NCBI RefSeq assembly: GCF_009664855.1
Contig: NZ_CP045928.1
Span: 5,496,565 to 5,560,564, forward strand
Direction: 5' to 3'
Length of the DNA stretch: 64,000 bases
DNA from: Flavobacterium sp. SLB02
Lineage (GTDB): Bacteria > Bacteroidota > Bacteroidia > Flavobacteriales > Flavobacteriaceae
The translations under genes and the position numbers were made by a program. Below, one piece after another: positions 1 through 8,893 of this stretch (positions are counted from its first letter, which is position 1; the number at the start of each line of letters is the position of its first letter). Under the pieces are notes generated by a model. The model was not told the DNA's origin. It made no database searches and saw only the letters and a list, made by a program, of their open reading frames with translations.

Positions 1-607
1 CGAAGGAGCAAGCAATGCCTATGAAAATAAATTCGATGGTGTAAGTTTTGATGGTAATCCATACCTTGATTTTTATAGTATGGTTAATACCACTAAACTT
101 GTAATTCAGGGTCGTGCTTTGCCATTTGTAAATACTGATGTTGTTCCGTTAGGATACAAAACATCAGTTGAGGATACTTTTACCATAGCAATAGACGAGG
201 TCGATGGTAAAATGACCAATCAGACTATTTATTTAGAAGATAAAAAAACTGGTGTCATTCATGATTTACGCTCAAGTGATTACACTTTTAAAAGTGCTAG
301 TGGTACATTTACTGACCGATTCGTTTTAAAATATGCCAACAAAACACTAGGAACAGGTGATTTTGAAAATACCCAGGACGGAATTTTAATTTCGGTAAAA
401 AACAAAGTAATTAACATAATTTCATCAAAAGAAAATATAAAAGAGATTACCATTTTTGATATCACAGGAAAGACACTTTACAACAAAACAAAAGTTTCCA
501 ATACTGAACTTCAAATTCAAAACCTGCCATCAAGCAATCAGGTTTTATTGGTAAAAGTGACTTTAGATAATGATTTTACAACGACCAGAAAAATCATATT
601 TCAATAA
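1..607 (+). CDS. C-terminal end of a T9SS-exported surface protein (5' end outside window)
   Basis: The reading frame is open from base 2, upstream of the first visible ATG at base 80, so this is the 3' end of a gene that starts before the window. The visible part (about 200 residues) closely resembles the C-terminus of the large exported protein that follows; both carry the stretch NPYLDFYSMVNTTKL. The last ~75 residues, around ITIFDITGKTLYN and ending TTRKIIFQ, have the form of a type A T9SS C-terminal sorting domain. By family knowledge such domains direct outer-membrane translocation and surface anchoring or release, and are then cleaved. The function of the missing N-terminal part cannot be told. 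A terminator hairpin follows the stop codon. Confidence 0.85.
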   Translation, partial: EGASNAYENKFDGVSFDGNPYLDFYSMVNTTKLVIQGRALPFVNTDVVPLGYKTSVEDTFTIAIDEVDGKMTNQTIYLEDKKTGVIHDLRSSDYTFKSASGTFTDRFVLKYANKTLGTGDFENTQDGILISVKNKVINIISSKENIKEITIFDITGKTLYNKTKVSNTELQIQNLPSSNQVLLVKVTLDNDFTTTRKIIFQ

Positions 608-638
608 CAGACAGATAATATATTAATCCTAAAAAAAG

Positions 639-670
639 AATCCATCAGCCTCGGTTGATGGATTTTTTTG
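639..670 (+). terminator. Rho-independent terminator after the partial T9SS protein
   Basis: A 9-bp stem (aatccatca / tgatggatt) with an 8-base loop is followed by a run of seven T. It lies about 30 bases after the stop codon. Confidence 0.85.
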
Positions 671-1208
671 TTATTAAAATATCACTAAAAGTGGGTATTG
701 CAGGTTTTAATATAGAGATATAAACTCAGGTTAATTCTTACATGTTTTAATTTTGATAAAAAAAATAATTCTTTCATTCGTTTTTTTGATACTCAATAAG
801 TCATTATATCTTTATTTTAAAGGCTAACCCATTGTTTTTTAGTCGATATAAAATCATTAGAAGTGTTAAATTCCTACATTTTTGATTGTTTTTTTTGATT
901 TCAATGTAAATAAAATCGTACCTTGTTACTATATTTGTATAAAAGCCAACTAAGACAATTCTTATACTTTCCACTTGAACTAAAACGAACATCTGTTTTT
1001 TAGTTTTTTATTTGCCCTAATGCTGATTGCTGAATTTAATTACCCCACTTAAATGAAACAAAAAGTACTTATTACATTATTCTTTCAATTGTAATTTTAG
1101 GATCAGCTCTTCCTGTATTCTTGTTTTATTTATTGAGGTATTTATAAATCATGCTGTTAGATTTTTCTGATCAATAGTTTATGTTTTTTAATATAAAAAA
1201 ATACCACA
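671..1208. other. Long AT-rich intergenic region with a possible decayed signal-peptide ORF
   Basis: No convincing gene is present. At 1053-1147 an ATG opens a short hydrophobic reading frame (MKQKVLITLFF) that stops after 13 codons. A second frame continues with a hydrophobic stretch (SIVILGSALPVFLFYLLRYL) up to a stop at 1147. This could be a frameshifted remnant of an exported or membrane peptide, or chance. No TAnnTTTG box is obvious near the next start codon. Confidence 0.4.
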
Positions 1209-4200
1209 ATGAAAAGAATTTTACTTACGCTTCAGTTAGTTGCATTTCCCTTATATTTTTACGCACAAACCAAAACAGTTAATTTTTCAAATACAGTAAC
1301 GAGTAGTTTTTACGTTCCAGCTGGTGTTCCTTCCGTAACTATGAACGCTTGGGGAGGTGGAGGTGGAGGTGGAGGTACAACCGTTCCTTTGGTAAGTTTG
1401 CAAAGAGGCGGCGGCGGCGGCGGCGGCGGCGCTTTTGCTAGTGGTACATATACGATGCTTCCCGGTATAACAAATTTATCTGTGATAGTAGGCGCGGGGG
1501 GGGCAGGAGGTATTGGAAATAATATCGGACAAACGGGAAATTCTTCAATTATTGCGGGTTATATTTCTGCAGTTGGTGGTAAAGGCGGTCAGCAAAATAC
1601 ATTGAATTCAGCAGGCAGTACTGCAGCTGGAGGTTTAGCTGGAGCTGCATCAGATTGCATTGGTCAATCAAATATGAACGGAGTTCCTGGTGGAACGGGG
1701 CAAACTGCCTTGGTTAATGTTTTTTCAGGAGCTGGTGGTAAAGGTGGAAATAATGGTGGAGATGGAGGGGCAGCGGTTGGAGGTGGTTTATTAGGAAATT
1801 CTAATGGGATTGCAGGTACTCAACCTGGAGGTGGAGGAAGTGGATCAAAATCTTCTCTTTTATTAGGTGCAATAGGAACAGGAGGAGCAGGAGGAGCAGG
1901 AATGGTGACGATTTCTTATGATTGTCCTATCTATACTTTAACAAGTATTACAGCATCAATTGTTGATTTATGTTCAGGAACATCATCAAGTATAGTACTT
2001 AACGGTAATTTACCAGTTGGTCTTTATAGTGTTGCTTATCAGGTAAACGGAGTGGCACAAACTCCTGTTAATATGAATGTAACCGGAGCCGGAAATACGG
2101 GGTCATTTATAGCTCCCGGTTTTACAACTTTAGGAACTAAAAGTTTAGCCGTTACATCGTTAACATCAGGGACTAGTACAAATGCTGCTGATAATTGTAC
2201 TACCGGACCTTTAACTTCAGGTAATACTGTTACAGTTACTACAATCTCTTCTGGAACTGCACCAATTGCTTTGGCTGGAACAGTAGCTACCTGTACACAA
2301 ATAACAGCAAATTGGCAAGCCGTTTCAGGATCAAGTTATTATGTGCTTGATGTCTCGACAGATATTAATTTTGGTAGTTTTGTAGGTATATATAACGCTT
2401 TAAACGTTGGAAACGTGCTAACATATAATGTTACAGGTTTAAGTAACGCAACTACTTATTATTATAGAGTCAGAGCATATAGCGGAACCTGCATTAGTGC
2501 AAATTCTAATACCATAACATATAAACCTGCAGTTGTTCCGGGTAATGTTGTTTTAGCACCAGTTACAAATGTAGTGTGTAGTGTGTTTACAGCCAACTGG
2601 ACGGCCGAAATAAATGCAGTAAATTACTTATTAGACGTTTCAACAGATGTCAATTTTGTTAGTCTCGTTTCAGGTTATGGTTCCCTTAATATTGGTAATG
2701 TAACAAGTTATACAGTAACTGGTTTGTCTCCAAGTACTACTTATTATTATCGCATCCGGGCGCAAAATGGTTGTGCTGCCAGTTCTTCATCAACAGCTAC
2801 AGTGCAAAATATAACAACTACAAGTGCTATTCCGGCAACTGTTGTTTCTACTGCAGCTACAAATATTTTTTGTACTGTATTTACTGCAAACTGGAATACA
2901 CAAACAAATGGAACAAGTTATTTATTAGATGTTTCAACTGATCCAGGTTTTGGTACTTTTGTTACAGGCTATAATTCCTTTGATGTTGGTAATGTAACTA
3001 GCTATATAGTTACAGGTTTATCAACCTCAACTACATATTATTACAGAATAAAAGGTAGAAATGGTTGTGGTAATAGTGTAGCTTACTCTACTGTGCAAGG
3101 AGCAACAACATTAAATAGCGCTCCTTTGGCTCCAACAGCCGTAGCTTCTTCGGGGGTTTTGTGTACTCAGTTTACAATGTCCTGGAGTGCTGCAACAAAT
3201 GCTTTAACTTACGAGGTACAGATTTCTACAAATAATACATTTCCTGCCACTACAGCGACTCAAACTTATACAGGAATCACCGCGACAAATTATAATTTTA
3301 CAGGATTGACACCGGCAACTGTTTATTACTATAGAGTTCTCGCAAGAAATGGTTGTGGGATTAGTCCTTATGGAGTGCCATCTCCAATTTCTATAACTAC
3401 TCTTGCTCTTCCTGTCGCCCCTACAATATCAGCTTCCGGATCCTTAAATATTTGTCAAACTAGTAATGTTACCCTTACTTCCAGTTCAGCTACAAATAAT
3501 GTATGGTCAACAGGTGCTACATCGCAAAGTATTGTAGTTACAGCTGCAGGAAGTTATACTGTAAAAATAGTCAATCCCGGAGGCTGTGAAAGCGCTTCTT
3601 CTTTACAATCTACAGTAACAATTTCTAATTTACCAACAGCTACGGCTGGAGGTAGTACAACAATTTGTTCTAATGCTTCAGCTACTGTAACTGGAGCTTC
3701 AGCAACAAACGGTAGTATTCAATGGACTTTTAGTGGAGGTTCTGGAATATTGTCTAATCCTACAACACTCAGCCCTACTTACACTCCTTCTTTAGGCGGA
3801 ACAGCGAGAACAGTTGTTTTAACAATGACTGTTACCAGTAATAATGCCTGTTCGCCACAAATAGCAACAGCTACTTATACAGTCAATATTCAGGGCGCAC
3901 CAACAGCTGTTTCATCAGGTTCACAAACAATTTGTGCAAACGGATCAGCTACTGTAAGTGGAACTTCAGCAACGAACGGGACTATTTTATGGACACATAA
4001 TGGGGCAGGATCAATTACAAACGCAACAACATTAACACCAACATATAATTCTGTAATAGCGGATGGAGGGAATCAGGTAATGTTAACAATGACAGTGACA
4101 GCTTCACCAACTTGTTCAACTCCTTATGTTGCAACATCAACTTATCCTTTATTAGTGCAACCTGTGCCATCTACCCCACAAAATAATTCTCCATTGCAGC

Positions 4201-6068
4201 CCACATGTCTTGTTCCAACTGGTAGTGTAGTTTTAAAAAATTTACCAAATCGAAATGATTATACAATTATTCAAAGCGGAACGGCTTCTAATATGTATAT
4301 AGGAGGAATCGGCTCCGATTTAACTAGGTATACTATTACGGGATTAATTCCTGGCGCCTATAATTTTTCTGTTCAATACCCGGGAAGCTGTGTTTCGCTG
4401 CCTTTACAAAATATTGTAATAAATCCTTTAATAACAAATACCTATACCATCGCAGGAGGCTGGTCGAATGGAGCAACAACAACATTGGATCAAAATATTA
4501 TTTTTGCCGATGATTTTTCTTCAAGTGGTGATATAAATGGTTGTACATGTAAGGTTAACGCAGGTAAAAAAGTGAGCATAAATCAATTGCATACCTTAAC
4601 GATTGAAAATGAATTGGTCGTTGATCTGTCAGTAGGGACGGAATTGACATTTCAAAATAATGCAAGTTTAGTTCAGATTAATAATGCAACTAATTCAGGG
4701 AATATCAAATACATGCGTACAATTGGTATTCGTCAGGCTGATTTTGTGTATTGGTCAACACCTGTAAAACCACAGCAATTGCTTAAAGTCTCACCTGATA
4801 CCAAGCCGGATATGTTTTATTATCATCATGGTTCGGGCTGGATTGATGCTGATAGAAACGCCGATATGGTTGTTGGAAAAGGATATATTATTCGTGGTCC
4901 TGAAAATTATCCAAATGATTCAAAAACGGATTACACTGCTAATTTTATTGGAGTTCCGAATAACGGAAATCTAACAGGCGAACCATTAGAGGTGGGTAAA
5001 TATCGTTTAATTGGAAATCCTTATCCATCGGCTTTAAGTGCAGACGCTCTTATATTGGGTAATACGGTTTTAAACGGAACTCTTTATTTTTGGACGCACA
5101 ACACGGCTGTAACCCCTGTTGGAAATTATGATTATAATCCAAACGATTATGCCAGTTATAACCTTAGTGGTGGTGTAGCAACTGCAAAATCTGCAAAATC
5201 AGATCCTGGACATTCAGACGATCCTGCAAATGATAATGGTAAAAAACCAACAGGTAAAATAGGGGCTGGTCAGGCATTTTTTGCCAGTGGACGTTTAGCA
5301 GGACCTGTGATTTACAATAATTCAATGCGATCAGGAGGAGCTAATAATAGTCAATTTTTCAAATCATCCGAAACTTCAAAAGAAGCTACTGTTGAAAAAA
5401 ATCGCATCTGGCTAAATATGTCTAATGCAGAAGGAGTTTTTAAACAAATTTTGATAGGTTATATACAAGGTGCTACTAATGCTTATGAAAGCAAATTTGA
5501 TGGAGTAAGTTTTAATGGTAATCCATATCTTGATTTTTATAGTATGGTTAATACCACTAAACTTGTAATTCAAGGTCGTGCCTTGCCATTTGTAGATACT
5601 GATATTGTTCCGTTAGGATACAGAACGACAATTGAAGGTGATTTTACGATTTCGATAGACGAAGTAGATGGATATATGACAACTCAAGCAATTTATCTCG
5701 AAGATAAAATAACCGGAGTAATCCATGATCTAAGAGCAAGTAATTATACTTTTACTACCGCAATAGGAACTTTTACAGATCGTTTGATTTTAAGATACAC
5801 AGATAAATCACTAGGAACTGAAGACTTTAAAAATCATGAAAACGGAATTTCCGTTTCTGTAAAAAATAAAGCCATAAATATATCGTCTTCCATCGAAAAT
5901 ATAAAAGAAGTTATGATTTACGATATTTCCGGAAAGTTACTTTATAATAAAAATAAAGTTGGAAATAAAGCTTTACAAATTCAGAACCTGCAATCTGCTA
6001 ATCAGGTTTTGTTGGTGAAAGTAACTTTGGAAAATGATTTTACAACAACCAAAAAAACTTTATTTTAA
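1209..6068 (+). CDS. Large modular T9SS-exported surface protein (Gly-rich, Fn3-like, Ig-like repeats, sorting domain)
   Basis: The 1619-residue product starts with a signal peptide (MKRILLTLQLVAFPLYFYAQ). A very glycine-rich segment follows at about residues 45-240. Four Fn3-like repeats spaced about 98 residues apart come next; the first three share the motif LDVSTD (near residues 375, 473 and 570) and the fourth is related (near 667). Two Ig/PKD-like repeats start near 810 and 897. After a less repetitive region comes a C-terminal half shared with the partial gene at the left edge, ending in a type A T9SS sorting domain. The architecture suggests a cell-surface adhesin or matrix protein; no catalytic motif is visible, so the role is inferred. 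Base composition in the glycine-rich part (GGC and G runs) is unlike the AT-rich surroundings. The start is the ATG directly before the signal peptide. Confidence 0.85.
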   Translation: MKRILLTLQLVAFPLYFYAQTKTVNFSNTVTSSFYVPAGVPSVTMNAWGGGGGGGGTTVPLVSLQRGGGGGGGGAFASGTYTMLPGITNLSVIVGAGGAGGIGNNIGQTGNSSIIAGYISAVGGKGGQQNTLNSAGSTAAGGLAGAASDCIGQSNMNGVPGGTGQTALVNVFSGAGGKGGNNGGDGGAAVGGGLLGNSNGIAGTQPGGGGSGSKSSLLLGAIGTGGAGGAGMVTISYDCPIYTLTSITASIVDLCSGTSSSIVLNGNLPVGLYSVAYQVNGVAQTPVNMNVTGAGNTGSFIAPGFTTLGTKSLAVTSLTSGTSTNAADNCTTGPLTSGNTVTVTTISSGTAPIALAGTVATCTQITANWQAVSGSSYYVLDVSTDINFGSFVGIYNALNVGNVLTYNVTGLSNATTYYYRVRAYSGTCISANSNTITYKPAVVPGNVVLAPVTNVVCSVFTANWTAEINAVNYLLDVSTDVNFVSLVSGYGSLNIGNVTSYTVTGLSPSTTYYYRIRAQNGCAASSSSTATVQNITTTSAIPATVVSTAATNIFCTVFTANWNTQTNGTSYLLDVSTDPGFGTFVTGYNSFDVGNVTSYIVTGLSTSTTYYYRIKGRNGCGNSVAYSTVQGATTLNSAPLAPTAVASSGVLCTQFTMSWSAATNALTYEVQISTNNTFPATTATQTYTGITATNYNFTGLTPATVYYYRVLARNGCGISPYGVPSPISITTLALPVAPTISASGSLNICQTSNVTLTSSSATNNVWSTGATSQSIVVTAAGSYTVKIVNPGGCESASSLQSTVTISNLPTATAGGSTTICSNASATVTGASATNGSIQWTFSGGSGILSNPTTLSPTYTPSLGGTARTVVLTMTVTSNNACSPQIATATYTVNIQGAPTAVSSGSQTICANGSATVSGTSATNGTILWTHNGAGSITNATTLTPTYNSVIADGGNQVMLTMTVTASPTCSTPYVATSTYPLLVQPVPSTPQNNSPLQPTCLVPTGSVVLKNLPNRNDYTIIQSGTASNMYIGGIGSDLTRYTITGLIPGAYNFSVQYPGSCVSLPLQNIVINPLITNTYTIAGGWSNGATTTLDQNIIFADDFSSSGDINGCTCKVNAGKKVSINQLHTLTIENELVVDLSVGTELTFQNNASLVQINNATNSGNIKYMRTIGIRQADFVYWSTPVKPQQLLKVSPDTKPDMFYYHHGSGWIDADRNADMVVGKGYIIRGPENYPNDSKTDYTANFIGVPNNGNLTGEPLEVGKYRLIGNPYPSALSADALILGNTVLNGTLYFWTHNTAVTPVGNYDYNPNDYASYNLSGGVATAKSAKSDPGHSDDPANDNGKKPTGKIGAGQAFFASGRLAGPVIYNNSMRSGGANNSQFFKSSETSKEATVEKNRIWLNMSNAEGVFKQILIGYIQGATNAYESKFDGVSFNGNPYLDFYSMVNTTKLVIQGRALPFVDTDIVPLGYRTTIEGDFTISIDEVDGYMTTQAIYLEDKITGVIHDLRASNYTFTTAIGTFTDRLILRYTDKSLGTEDFKNHENGISVSVKNKAINISSSIENIKEVMIYDISGKLLYNKNKVGNKALQIQNLQSANQVLLVKVTLENDFTTTKKTLF
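1407..1432 (+). repeat. (GGC)8 trinucleotide microsatellite inside the surface-protein gene
   Basis: Eight perfect GGC units plus GC encode a poly-glycine stretch. Slippage in whole units would alter the glycine number without breaking the frame. Confidence 0.9.
1496..1503 (+). repeat. G8 homopolymer inside the surface-protein gene
   Basis: Eight consecutive G lie near codon 97 of the surface protein, in an otherwise AT-rich genome. A one-base slip would shift the frame before all downstream domains. Confidence 0.9.
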
Positions 6069-6084
6069 GAATTAAGATAAAAGC

Positions 6085-6119
6085 AGCTGTAGTTTTATAA
6101 AACTATAGGAGCTTTTTTA
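6085..6119 (+). terminator. Terminator hairpin after the large surface protein
   Basis: An imperfect stem (agct-gtagtttt pairing with aaaactat-agga-gct) is followed by six T, 17 bases after the stop codon and just before the convergent cupin gene. Confidence 0.65.
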
Positions 6120-6129
6120 TTTAATTTTT

Positions 6130-6996
6130 TCAGGCACTCTTTCGCAAGTTCTCATGAGTATTAGTAATCGCCTTTTCATTCTTATAATCAATCCATTTCT
6201 GGCCTTTGAATTTACGCATCAAAATATCAAAATGACGCATGATAAAAACGTTGTAAACGGCTTTGGATAAATTGGTAATGTTTTTAGGGAAAGCACGCAA
6301 ACTCATAGAGAATCCGGGCGTTAAATATTTCATGTAGTGCCAATAACCTTCGGGCATATACAAAACTTCGCCATGTTTTAGATTCGTGATATAACCTTCG
6401 GCATTTTGAAGCGCGGGAAACTTTTCATAATCAGGATTGTCAAAATCAATGTCTTCCCTTGAAATTAATGCATGCGGAACTTTGTACATATATTTCGACT
6501 GATCCGGCGCAAAAATCATACATTGTTTTTCGCCATGAAAATGAAAATGCAGAATATTCGAATAATCAATATCATAGTGCATGAACACTTTCGAGTTTTC
6601 TCCGCCAAAAAATAACATCGGCATTTGTTTGACTAATCTTAAACCAATATCTGGCCATAAAAAGTCATCTTTTAATGTTGGCACTTCCTTCATTAAATTA
6701 TAAAGAAAGATGCGGTAATTAGTTGGTTTTGATTCTAATAGATTGATATAATCGCTCATTTTCATTGTAGTATGCGCTTCATTAAAGCCATCTTCATGAT
6801 TTACGGGTCTATTGTCGTATAAAGGAACGATAGTATCGCCGGCGATTTCTTTGATATAGTGTAGTTTCCATTTATGATAAGCCGGCCAATCTTCGGTTAG
6901 CTCTTCAATAACAACTGGAATTTGTTTTTTTACATATTGGGAAATAAAATCAGATTTTGAGATCTTTTTTACCCTTTCGATTTGTGTTAACTTCAT
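6130..6996 (-). CDS. Cupin-like / JmjC-type iron- and 2-oxoglutarate-dependent oxygenase
   Basis: The 288-residue protein has no signal peptide and looks cytoplasmic. It has the features of the Cupin_8/JmjC-like family: an N-terminal region resembling the family's opening (IPVVIEELTEDWPAYHKW), an iron-binding HxD motif (H140-Y-D142) and the distal histidine H220 in MPEGYWHY, which would complete a 2-His-1-carboxylate iron site. By family these enzymes hydroxylate proteins or small molecules using 2-oxoglutarate; the substrate here is unknown. It lies downstream of bioB on the same strand, but a strong terminator separates the two, so co-transcription is doubtful. The ATG start is followed by a normal N-terminus. 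Confidence 0.75.
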   Translation of the reverse strand: MKLTQIERVKKISKSDFISQYVKKQIPVVIEELTEDWPAYHKWKLHYIKEIAGDTIVPLYDNRPVNHEDGFNEAHTTMKMSDYINLLESKPTNYRIFLYNLMKEVPTLKDDFLWPDIGLRLVKQMPMLFFGGENSKVFMHYDIDYSNILHFHFHGEKQCMIFAPDQSKYMYKVPHALISREDIDFDNPDYEKFPALQNAEGYITNLKHGEVLYMPEGYWHYMKYLTPGFSMSLRAFPKNITNLSKAVYNVFIMRHFDILMRKFKGQKWIDYKNEKAITNTHENLRKSA

Positions 6997-7004
6997 CTCT
7001 TTAA

Positions 7005-7042
7005 ATAAAAAAATTGCTTATAGCTCTCTGCTATAAGCAATT
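7005..7042 (-). terminator. Rho-independent terminator after bioB
   Basis: A perfect 13-bp stem (aattgcttatagc / gctataagcaatt) with a 5-base loop is followed on the minus strand by a T run. It lies 35 bases after the bioB stop codon. Confidence 0.9.
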
Positions 7043-7077
7043 TAGAAATATTTCTTGAAAGTTGTTAACTCTTTTAA

Positions 7078-8166
7078 TTAATTTTTTGATTTGATCGAAG
7101 CCTCAAGGTTTCTTTCAATCGTATGTCCGGGTCTCGACCATTTAGGTTTTTCGCCTAACGGAGCGAACTGAGAGTCAGCTGCTTCAACGGTTTGAGGCTG
7201 TGAAACTTTAACAAATGGTTTTTGCGGAATCAACCCCAATAAGTCAAACATTTTCATGTCTTCCTGAACATCAGGATTTGGCGTTGTAAGCAATTTATCT
7301 CCGGCAAAAATAGAATTTGCACCGGCAAAAAAGCACATTGCCTGTCCTTCGCGGCTCATATTGGTTCTTCCCGCAGAAAGACGTACTTGTGTATCCGGCA
7401 TTACGATTCTTGTTGTAGCAACCATACGAATCATTTCCCAGATTTCAACCGGTTTTTCTTCTTCCATCGGAGTTCCTTCAACTGCAACCAAAGCATTGAT
7501 GGGCACAGATTCCGGTTGCGGATTTAAAGTAGAAAGAGCAACAAGCATTCCTGCTCTGTCTTCGATGCTTTCTCCCATACCAATAATTCCTCCGCTACAA
7601 ACCGTAACATTCGTTTTACGAACATTTTCTATAGTTTGCAAACGATCTTCGAAACCACGGGTAGAAATTACATCTTTATAATATTCTTCAGAAGTATCTA
7701 AATTGTGATTGTAAGCATACAAACCAGCTTCTGCCAAACGTTGTGCCTGGTTTTCGGTAATCATACCCAGAGTACAGCAAACCTCCATATCAAGTTTGTT
7801 TATGGTACGAACCATTTCTAAAACCTGATCAAATTCTTCACCGTCTTTTACGTTTCTCCACGCAGCACCCATACAAACGCGGGATGATCCGCTGGATTTG
7901 GCACGTAAAGCCTGAGCTTTTACCTGACTTACACTCATTAAATCATTTCCTTCGACACCAGTGTTGTAACGTGCAGCTTGCGGACAATAACCACAGTCTT
8001 CAGGACAGCCGCCGGTTTTGATAGAAAGTAAAGTCGATACCTGAACGACGTTAGGATCATGTTTTTGCCTGTGTATCGTTGCTGCTTCATACAGCAGGTC
8101 CATCATAGGTTTATTATATATGGCGATTATCTCGTCTTTAGTCCAGTTATGTTTTGTGGCGTTCAT
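7078..8166 (-). CDS. bioB: Biotin synthase
   Basis: This radical-SAM enzyme inserts sulfur into dethiobiotin, the last step of biotin synthesis, in the cytoplasm. The 362-residue protein carries the radical-SAM motif C54-x3-C58-x2-C61, which binds the 4Fe-4S cluster. C98, C130 and C190 stand where the known ligands of the second (2Fe-2S) cluster lie in the E. coli enzyme. The motif YNHNLDTS is also typical of the family. It runs about 15-20 residues past the E. coli enzyme at the C-terminus (KWSRPGHTIERN). No other bio gene is nearby, so the gene appears to stand alone, with its own promoter box upstream and its own terminator. Confidence 0.97.
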   Translation of the reverse strand: MNATKHNWTKDEIIAIYNKPMMDLLYEAATIHRQKHDPNVVQVSTLLSIKTGGCPEDCGYCPQAARYNTGVEGNDLMSVSQVKAQALRAKSSGSSRVCMGAAWRNVKDGEEFDQVLEMVRTINKLDMEVCCTLGMITENQAQRLAEAGLYAYNHNLDTSEEYYKDVISTRGFEDRLQTIENVRKTNVTVCSGGIIGMGESIEDRAGMLVALSTLNPQPESVPINALVAVEGTPMEEEKPVEIWEMIRMVATTRIVMPDTQVRLSAGRTNMSREGQAMCFFAGANSIFAGDKLLTTPNPDVQEDMKMFDLLGLIPQKPFVKVSQPQTVEAADSQFAPLGEKPKWSRPGHTIERNLEASIKSKN

Positions 8167-8188
8167 TGGTTTATTGTTTTTGTAGCTT

Positions 8189-8215
8189 CAAATGTAATTA
8201 AATTGTTCTAATCAA
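8189..8215 (-). promoter_or_regulatory. Promoter of bioB
   Basis: On the minus strand a TACATTTG box (plus 8189-8196) fits the Bacteroidota TAnnTTTG -7 element. A TTG lies 16 bases upstream as a possible -33 element. The box ends 22 bases before the bioB ATG. Confidence 0.65.
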
Positions 8216-8263
8216 TAATATAGATTCCTTTAAATGAATATTCTTCATTAAATTTCAAAAAAG

Positions 8264-8313
8264 AAGCATTCTAAAATCATATTTTTTTGTTATTATATGA
8301 TTTTAGAATGCTT
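8264..8313 (-). terminator. Long perfect hairpin terminator after the 145-residue membrane protein
   Basis: A perfect 19-bp stem (8264-8282 with 8295-8313) and a 12-base loop lie 25 bases after the stop codon. On the minus strand the stem runs into a T-rich tail (cttcttttttg). Confidence 0.85.
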
Positions 8314-8337
8314 AAATGATTATTTATTTTGAAAATA

Positions 8338-8775
8338 TTAATCGGCTACATACTTGTTGTTCCAATACAGCATCATCATTAAAGTGACAATTACCGAAGA
8401 AGCAACCCCTTCAAATAATAAACAAATACAGTAAGTAGGTACCGAAGGATTTCCTCCAAACATAAAAGCTTCTGATAGTGTTTTTACATAAGCGTCACCG
8501 CCTCGTGCATAACTATAAACCAGTAACCCGAAAACGCTCATCGCCACACCAACCACAGAAGTTGCCATAGCAGAAACGGCATTCGATACAAAATTAGTTT
8601 CTCCTTCCTGCAGGTTCATCCTCATTGTTTTGTTTACGCCGTAAAATATAAAAAATACATTCAGCGTACGTAAATAGAATAAATGAGCTAAACCTAATAC
8701 GTTCATCAATAAAAAATAAATTCCTATACCAAGGAATATCAGGAAACCGTTGGTTATTTCTTTAGGTAATTTCAT
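8338..8775 (-). CDS. Small integral membrane protein of unknown function
   Basis: I do not recognise the family. The 145-residue product is very hydrophobic, with about four transmembrane segments: near residues 10-30 (FLIFLGIGIYFLLMNVLGL), 33-48, 65-90 (AMATSVVGVAMSVFGLLVYSY) and 115-138. A short charged loop (MRMNLQEGETN) lies between the second and third. There are no catalytic motifs. It stands alone between bioB and ribF, with its own promoter box and a strong terminator. Confidence 0.7.
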   Translation of the reverse strand: MKLPKEITNGFLIFLGIGIYFLLMNVLGLAHLFYLRTLNVFFIFYGVNKTMRMNLQEGETNFVSNAVSAMATSVVGVAMSVFGLLVYSYARGGDAYVKTLSEAFMFGGNPSVPTYCICLLFEGVASSVIVTLMMMLYWNNKYVAD

Positions 8776-8830
8776 AGTGGTTATTTTTAAAGAAGTTAAT
8801 AGTAAATATTTGACAAACAGAGTTCTATGT

Positions 8831-8838
8831 CAAATTTA
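8831..8838 (-). promoter_or_regulatory. -7 box of the 145-residue membrane protein gene
   Basis: TAAATTTG on the minus strand matches TAnnTTTG, about 55 bases upstream of the ATG. Confidence 0.5.
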
Positions 8839-8893
8839 CTAAAAAAATAACTACAATGATTTAAAAATGGTGAAAAGTATATTCAGGTATTTC

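Noticed and set aside
804..992. 62-residue minus-strand ORF in the gap before the large surface protein
   Set aside because: It is AT-driven, has no promoter box or recognisable domain, and runs against the genes around it.
2300..3400. Regularly spaced repeats that might be mistaken for a CRISPR array
   Set aside because: They are in-frame ~98-codon Fn3-like repeats of a protein, with diverged DNA sequence and no short identical repeats.
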